Assembly: GCA_013399305.1 (NCBI GenBank)
Contig: VXAI01000090.1
Coordinates: 2,283,409 to 2,347,408 of the forward strand
Source: Rostratula benghalensis
Taxonomy: Eukaryota > Chordata > Aves > Charadriiformes > Rostratulidae
Direction of reading: 5' to 3'
DNA: 64,000 bases
Shown in pieces: positions 60,601-64,000 of this stretch. Under the pieces are notes generated by a model. That model had not been told where the DNA came from. It did no database searches and saw nothing but the letters and a program-made list of their open reading frames with translations. The first letter of the stretch is position 1. Every line of letters starts with the position of its first letter. A program made the translations under genes and the position numbers.

Positions 60601-63600
60601 TGAGAGACACATAAAAGCATTTCTTTTAACTATGTACAGTATAACACTATTTAGTAGACAAATACACAAGCCAAGCAAACCAACAACACAAATTCCTAAC
60701 CCTGTTCTGCTCCTGGATACAGCTCATCACCATGCAGCCACTGTGTCCATCAGCCAAGGGACAACTGTTTCCACAGTTTCAGACACTGTCCCACTGGTTT
60801 CCCTCATGTTTCCATTTCATCCAGCACCAGCAGATCCTCACCCACACAAGATTTCAGGTCCTATGGAGAAGCTGCAGAGTCTTTTAATCAAATACTGTCT
60901 AGGAGATAACTACAACTCTGCTGATTTCAATTTTTTTTAACCAATAAATTAATTTTGTTTTGCAGTTTAGGTCAAACTCACAGTCTGTAGCTATATAAGA
61001 ATAATACTCTTTGTGTTAAACATATACCACCTAACTTTCATCCCCTTTTCTTTCCCTTTTAATTTCTTCCATTTAGGATCTACAAAAATATTAAAATAAA
61101 TACAGTAAACTCTTTCACAAAACGCTAGGCTTAGTTAGTAACTACAACGCTGCATTTATATGCAGAAAGCGTATCACCACTATACAGAATTGTGTAGCCA
61201 GTCATTGTAAAGCACATAAGTGTGAAAGCTTCTCTCCTTTTTGAGCCCTACGGCCACCACTAGAGGGAAGTGTTGGTTAAATAATACTGTTAATTCCATT
61301 CGTGAGAAAAATACTGACTGGTTGTAAATAGCTCTTAAGAGAGATAAGAAAGAGGAAAAACAAGTTTGCCACAATTAAAAGATCAATTCTTCTGCCTTTA
61401 AAAATCAGGGTTGGGGGTTTTTTTCCTGACTTACATAAGATCAATAAATAAGAGGGAGGAGAATCTGCCTGAAGTGTTAAAAAAAATCTTAGAAAAACGC
61501 AAAAGCATGAATGTAAAGGCTGCTTCTGGGAGACTTAAGACTAAACAAAAGCTTCTCCAAATAAAGGATACTGACTGTAAAGAAAAATAAGGTGTGCCTT
61601 ACGAGATTACACAAGGAGCAGTACACATCAGTGATGACAGAAATACATGCACAACTTGTTTAGTAAAAAAGGGGTATAAACTCTTAGAAAAATAATCCAC
61701 TAGTCAGTGCCACCAGTGGTCAAGGCAGTCACTGTCCTGTGCCATTGGACACCATAAGGAAGCAAAGAGTGATCCTCCTGGCCAAGCCACTCACTAGACC
61801 AGAGGACTCACCAGCTGGTGTTTCCAGCAGCAGAATATATTAATTTCTGCAAGTGTTGCTCTCTTCACTTTTTGGGATAGAATGGATCTTCTAACAATCA
61901 AGCAATAATTTTGTATTATTTTCTTATGTGTTCAGTGCTATCTTGTGCCATGAACCATACAAAGCTTTCCTTGCATTCTTGACTGTCTTGAGCATGAGCA
62001 ATTAATCTGGCGTGGCATTAGAAGAGACCCAGACCCAGAGATCACCTGTCTGTCAGGACATGAAAGCAGACATGGTCTTTGCTGTCAGAATTGCTGACTT
62101 GCCATAGATCCCACCCAAGCCAGGGACTGCTTTTCACAACCGCAGCGGCGGCAATGATGGAGTACTCGGATGGGAAGTCATTTGGTAAGCCACACTGTAA
62201 GAAAATACACGTGAGGCCTGTTAGACAGAAAAGATCCATTCAATAAAACACATTTCTAATGGTTTACACGTAGTAATTTTAATGTCCTGTAATGCAAAAA
62301 CAAGACCCACATCACAAGATGTTGAGGAATACATTTTAAGATCAGTATTTAAAGGCTGCATGAGGCTTCCTGATACTAATTAACCATGTGTTTGGGGACT
62401 TCAAAGAGGACAAGGTCACTATCTGCATGTTTATCTCAGGCAAACTTCTGCCAAAGGCACTGGGGTTGCTCTTCCTGTGGGTCTGTGCAGCATTCAGCAC
62501 TGCCCCACCAGCTGTGCAGCAGAGCAGGCTGGGACTGCCAAGAGCAGGTTGCCCACTTACCTAGTCTTTTGAGGTGGGTTGCCTTTCAGCACACCCAAAG
62601 GGAGAGATCTCAAGGTGCTTTTGTGTCTGTTGCAATCACAATTAACACAATTATTTGTTCATTTAGTAGTAACTCTTAAAAAAAAAAAAAAACACAAAAA
62701 AACCAAACACCACCACTTAGGTTTGTTTATTTTTTAAGGGCTTAATTCATAGCTTACACAGGATTTCTGTGGTGGACTACAGTTCATGAGCTGGATTCTT
62801 CAGCTGTGCTTCACTCACTTGCTTCAGAAAATTTGAACCCCTGAAGAAGACACTGTAATTTGGAAATAGTTTTATTACTTTAATTTGTTTGACATGGATC
62901 CAGTCAAAGTTGCACCTGGTAGAATTTTCTGCCCATTTCTTTGACTTCAGTGGTGGAGCTCCAACTATCCCACGTAGGGGTAGTTGCTTACCTAGAAACA
63001 CTGCTAACAGAATATGGAACTGTTGCAGTTATTTCCCAGCCTATATTTTAAAATCCTCAGGTGTTACAACTCAAAGAAGTGAAAATACTGCCCTCCTTTC
63101 AAAGAAGGTCTTTATGCCAGGGGTGCCCTAGTACTGGCAATTCCCAAAAGGAATGTCCGCTGCCCCAGAGGAAGGCAAAAAAAAAAAACAAAACAAAAAA
63201 ATAATTATGGACCTGCTTCCTCATCACCTATTAAAACTGGAAGTTTACAATGGTTTGGACTGGAGAACATGCAGTCCTAGCTCTCCACAACTTCTGAATC
63301 TGCACATAAATCAATCACTTGATTTCTCCTTTAAGAAAGCTCAATGTGATTTTTATTAGCTTCCTGGTTTTCGTTACCTGGTGTATTCTACAGTAAATGC
63401 ACTTTCAAACCAACAGACTAGTTGGAAGGTATGAGACATTTCCTTCCTTGTCTCTAACAATGACTTCTTGCCCTGGGAAAAAAAATATCTGCTTCTTTCA
63501 TAGGTAATTAGACAAAAAAAAGGGAGTGTTTTGTCAGGAAATGTGTTTCTTATCCAGCGGCATGAAATACAATTGCATCCACTTGCCTAATTTACATGTA

Positions 63601-64000
63601 GCCCTCAGTTTTGTAAGCATAGCTTGAGTGTCTCACTGATGGTGGCTTGCAGTCTACAGACTATGAAAGCACTGGATCAGCTGTAGAAATCAAAGACAAG
63701 CACAGCTTGAGTGTCTCTATACTGGTATCTAACTAAAGGATATTTACAATTTCAGAATACACTGAAAGACCTACTCACAGATGTAGAAACAATTTTGGTG
63801 AGACACTTTATAAAATCGCATAATCTTTGGATGCAGAGCACATGTTTTTATGTGCATTTTGACAGGACAGAAAACAATTTTAAGTTTAATGTTAAATTGC
63901 ATCCCAAGTAAAGGTGGTCTTCAGGTGGCCTTCAAATTCTGTGTATACACAAATGAAATAAGTACACATAAATATGCATGTATTTTTAAAGAAGAGGGGT
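51693..64000. other. Gene-free sequence to the window end
   Basis: No coding exon, RNA gene or mobile element could be supported across 12 kb. The stretch at 59.5-60.3 kb is richer in G+C and carries several overlapping open frames on both strands without domains. Alternating TG/CA-rich sequence lies near 56180-56280. In human the next gene upstream of COL21A1 is DST, but I see no DST exon here. Confidence 0.5.
63615..63717. repeat. 20-bp direct repeat separated by 63 bp
   Basis: AAGCATAGCTTGAGTGTCTC at 63615-63634 recurs as AAGCACAGCTTGAGTGTCTC at 63698-63717, one mismatch. The intervening bases are not repeated. Confidence 0.92.

Noticed and set aside
1..64000. CRISPR arrays, operons, tRNA or rRNA genes
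   Set aside because: No regularly spaced identical repeats, no tRNA B-box-like arm in a cloverleaf context and no rRNA sequence were seen. The window is vertebrate nuclear DNA.

Overview
This is AT-rich, interspersed-repeat-bearing vertebrate DNA, almost certainly from a bird. The repeats are CR1 LINE tails ending in ATTCTATGAT-type repeats, in both orientations. There are also two copies of an endogenous-retrovirus LTR of a type common in bird genomes, and older, diverged amniote CR1 pieces. No bacterial, phage or CRISPR-like structure is present. From the LTR type a neoavian bird is likelier than a galliform, but that is inference.

One protein-coding gene is supported: the 5' end of COL21A1 (collagen alpha-1(XXI) chain), on the minus strand, so transcription runs toward position 1. 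Two coding exons are visible. The first (ATG at 4258, donor after 4171) encodes a signal peptide. The second (2427-1876) encodes the N-terminal von Willebrand factor A domain. Both have consensus splice sites and the phases fit: phase 1 between the two exons and phase 1 out of the second. The remaining domains (thrombospondin-N/laminin-G-like and the collagen triple helix) lie beyond position 1. The first 1.9 kb is therefore intron.

Upstream of the start exon, 4.3-32 kb is probably a long 5' intron. It holds short CR1 tails, two long ancient CR1 remnants and an unexplained GC-rich patch at 29.3-29.6 kb. At 32.1-32.8 kb there is a CpG island with GC boxes and a (CA)n tract. It is the best promoter candidate in the window, plausibly for COL21A1, although no spliced first exon can be proven from sequence alone.

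From 32.8 to 64 kb I see no coding exon. This flank contains a solo LTR (34.9-35.4 kb), a long CR1 with broken ORF2 remains (47.5-48.2 kb), a tail-to-tail CR1 pair (50.7-51.7 kb), short tandem duplications and otherwise unannotated AT-rich DNA. I find no new multi-gene system. The most useful results are the recovered signal-peptide exon, the antisense LTR in the intron that follows it, and the CpG island with a clustered GTCAAC inverted repeat.
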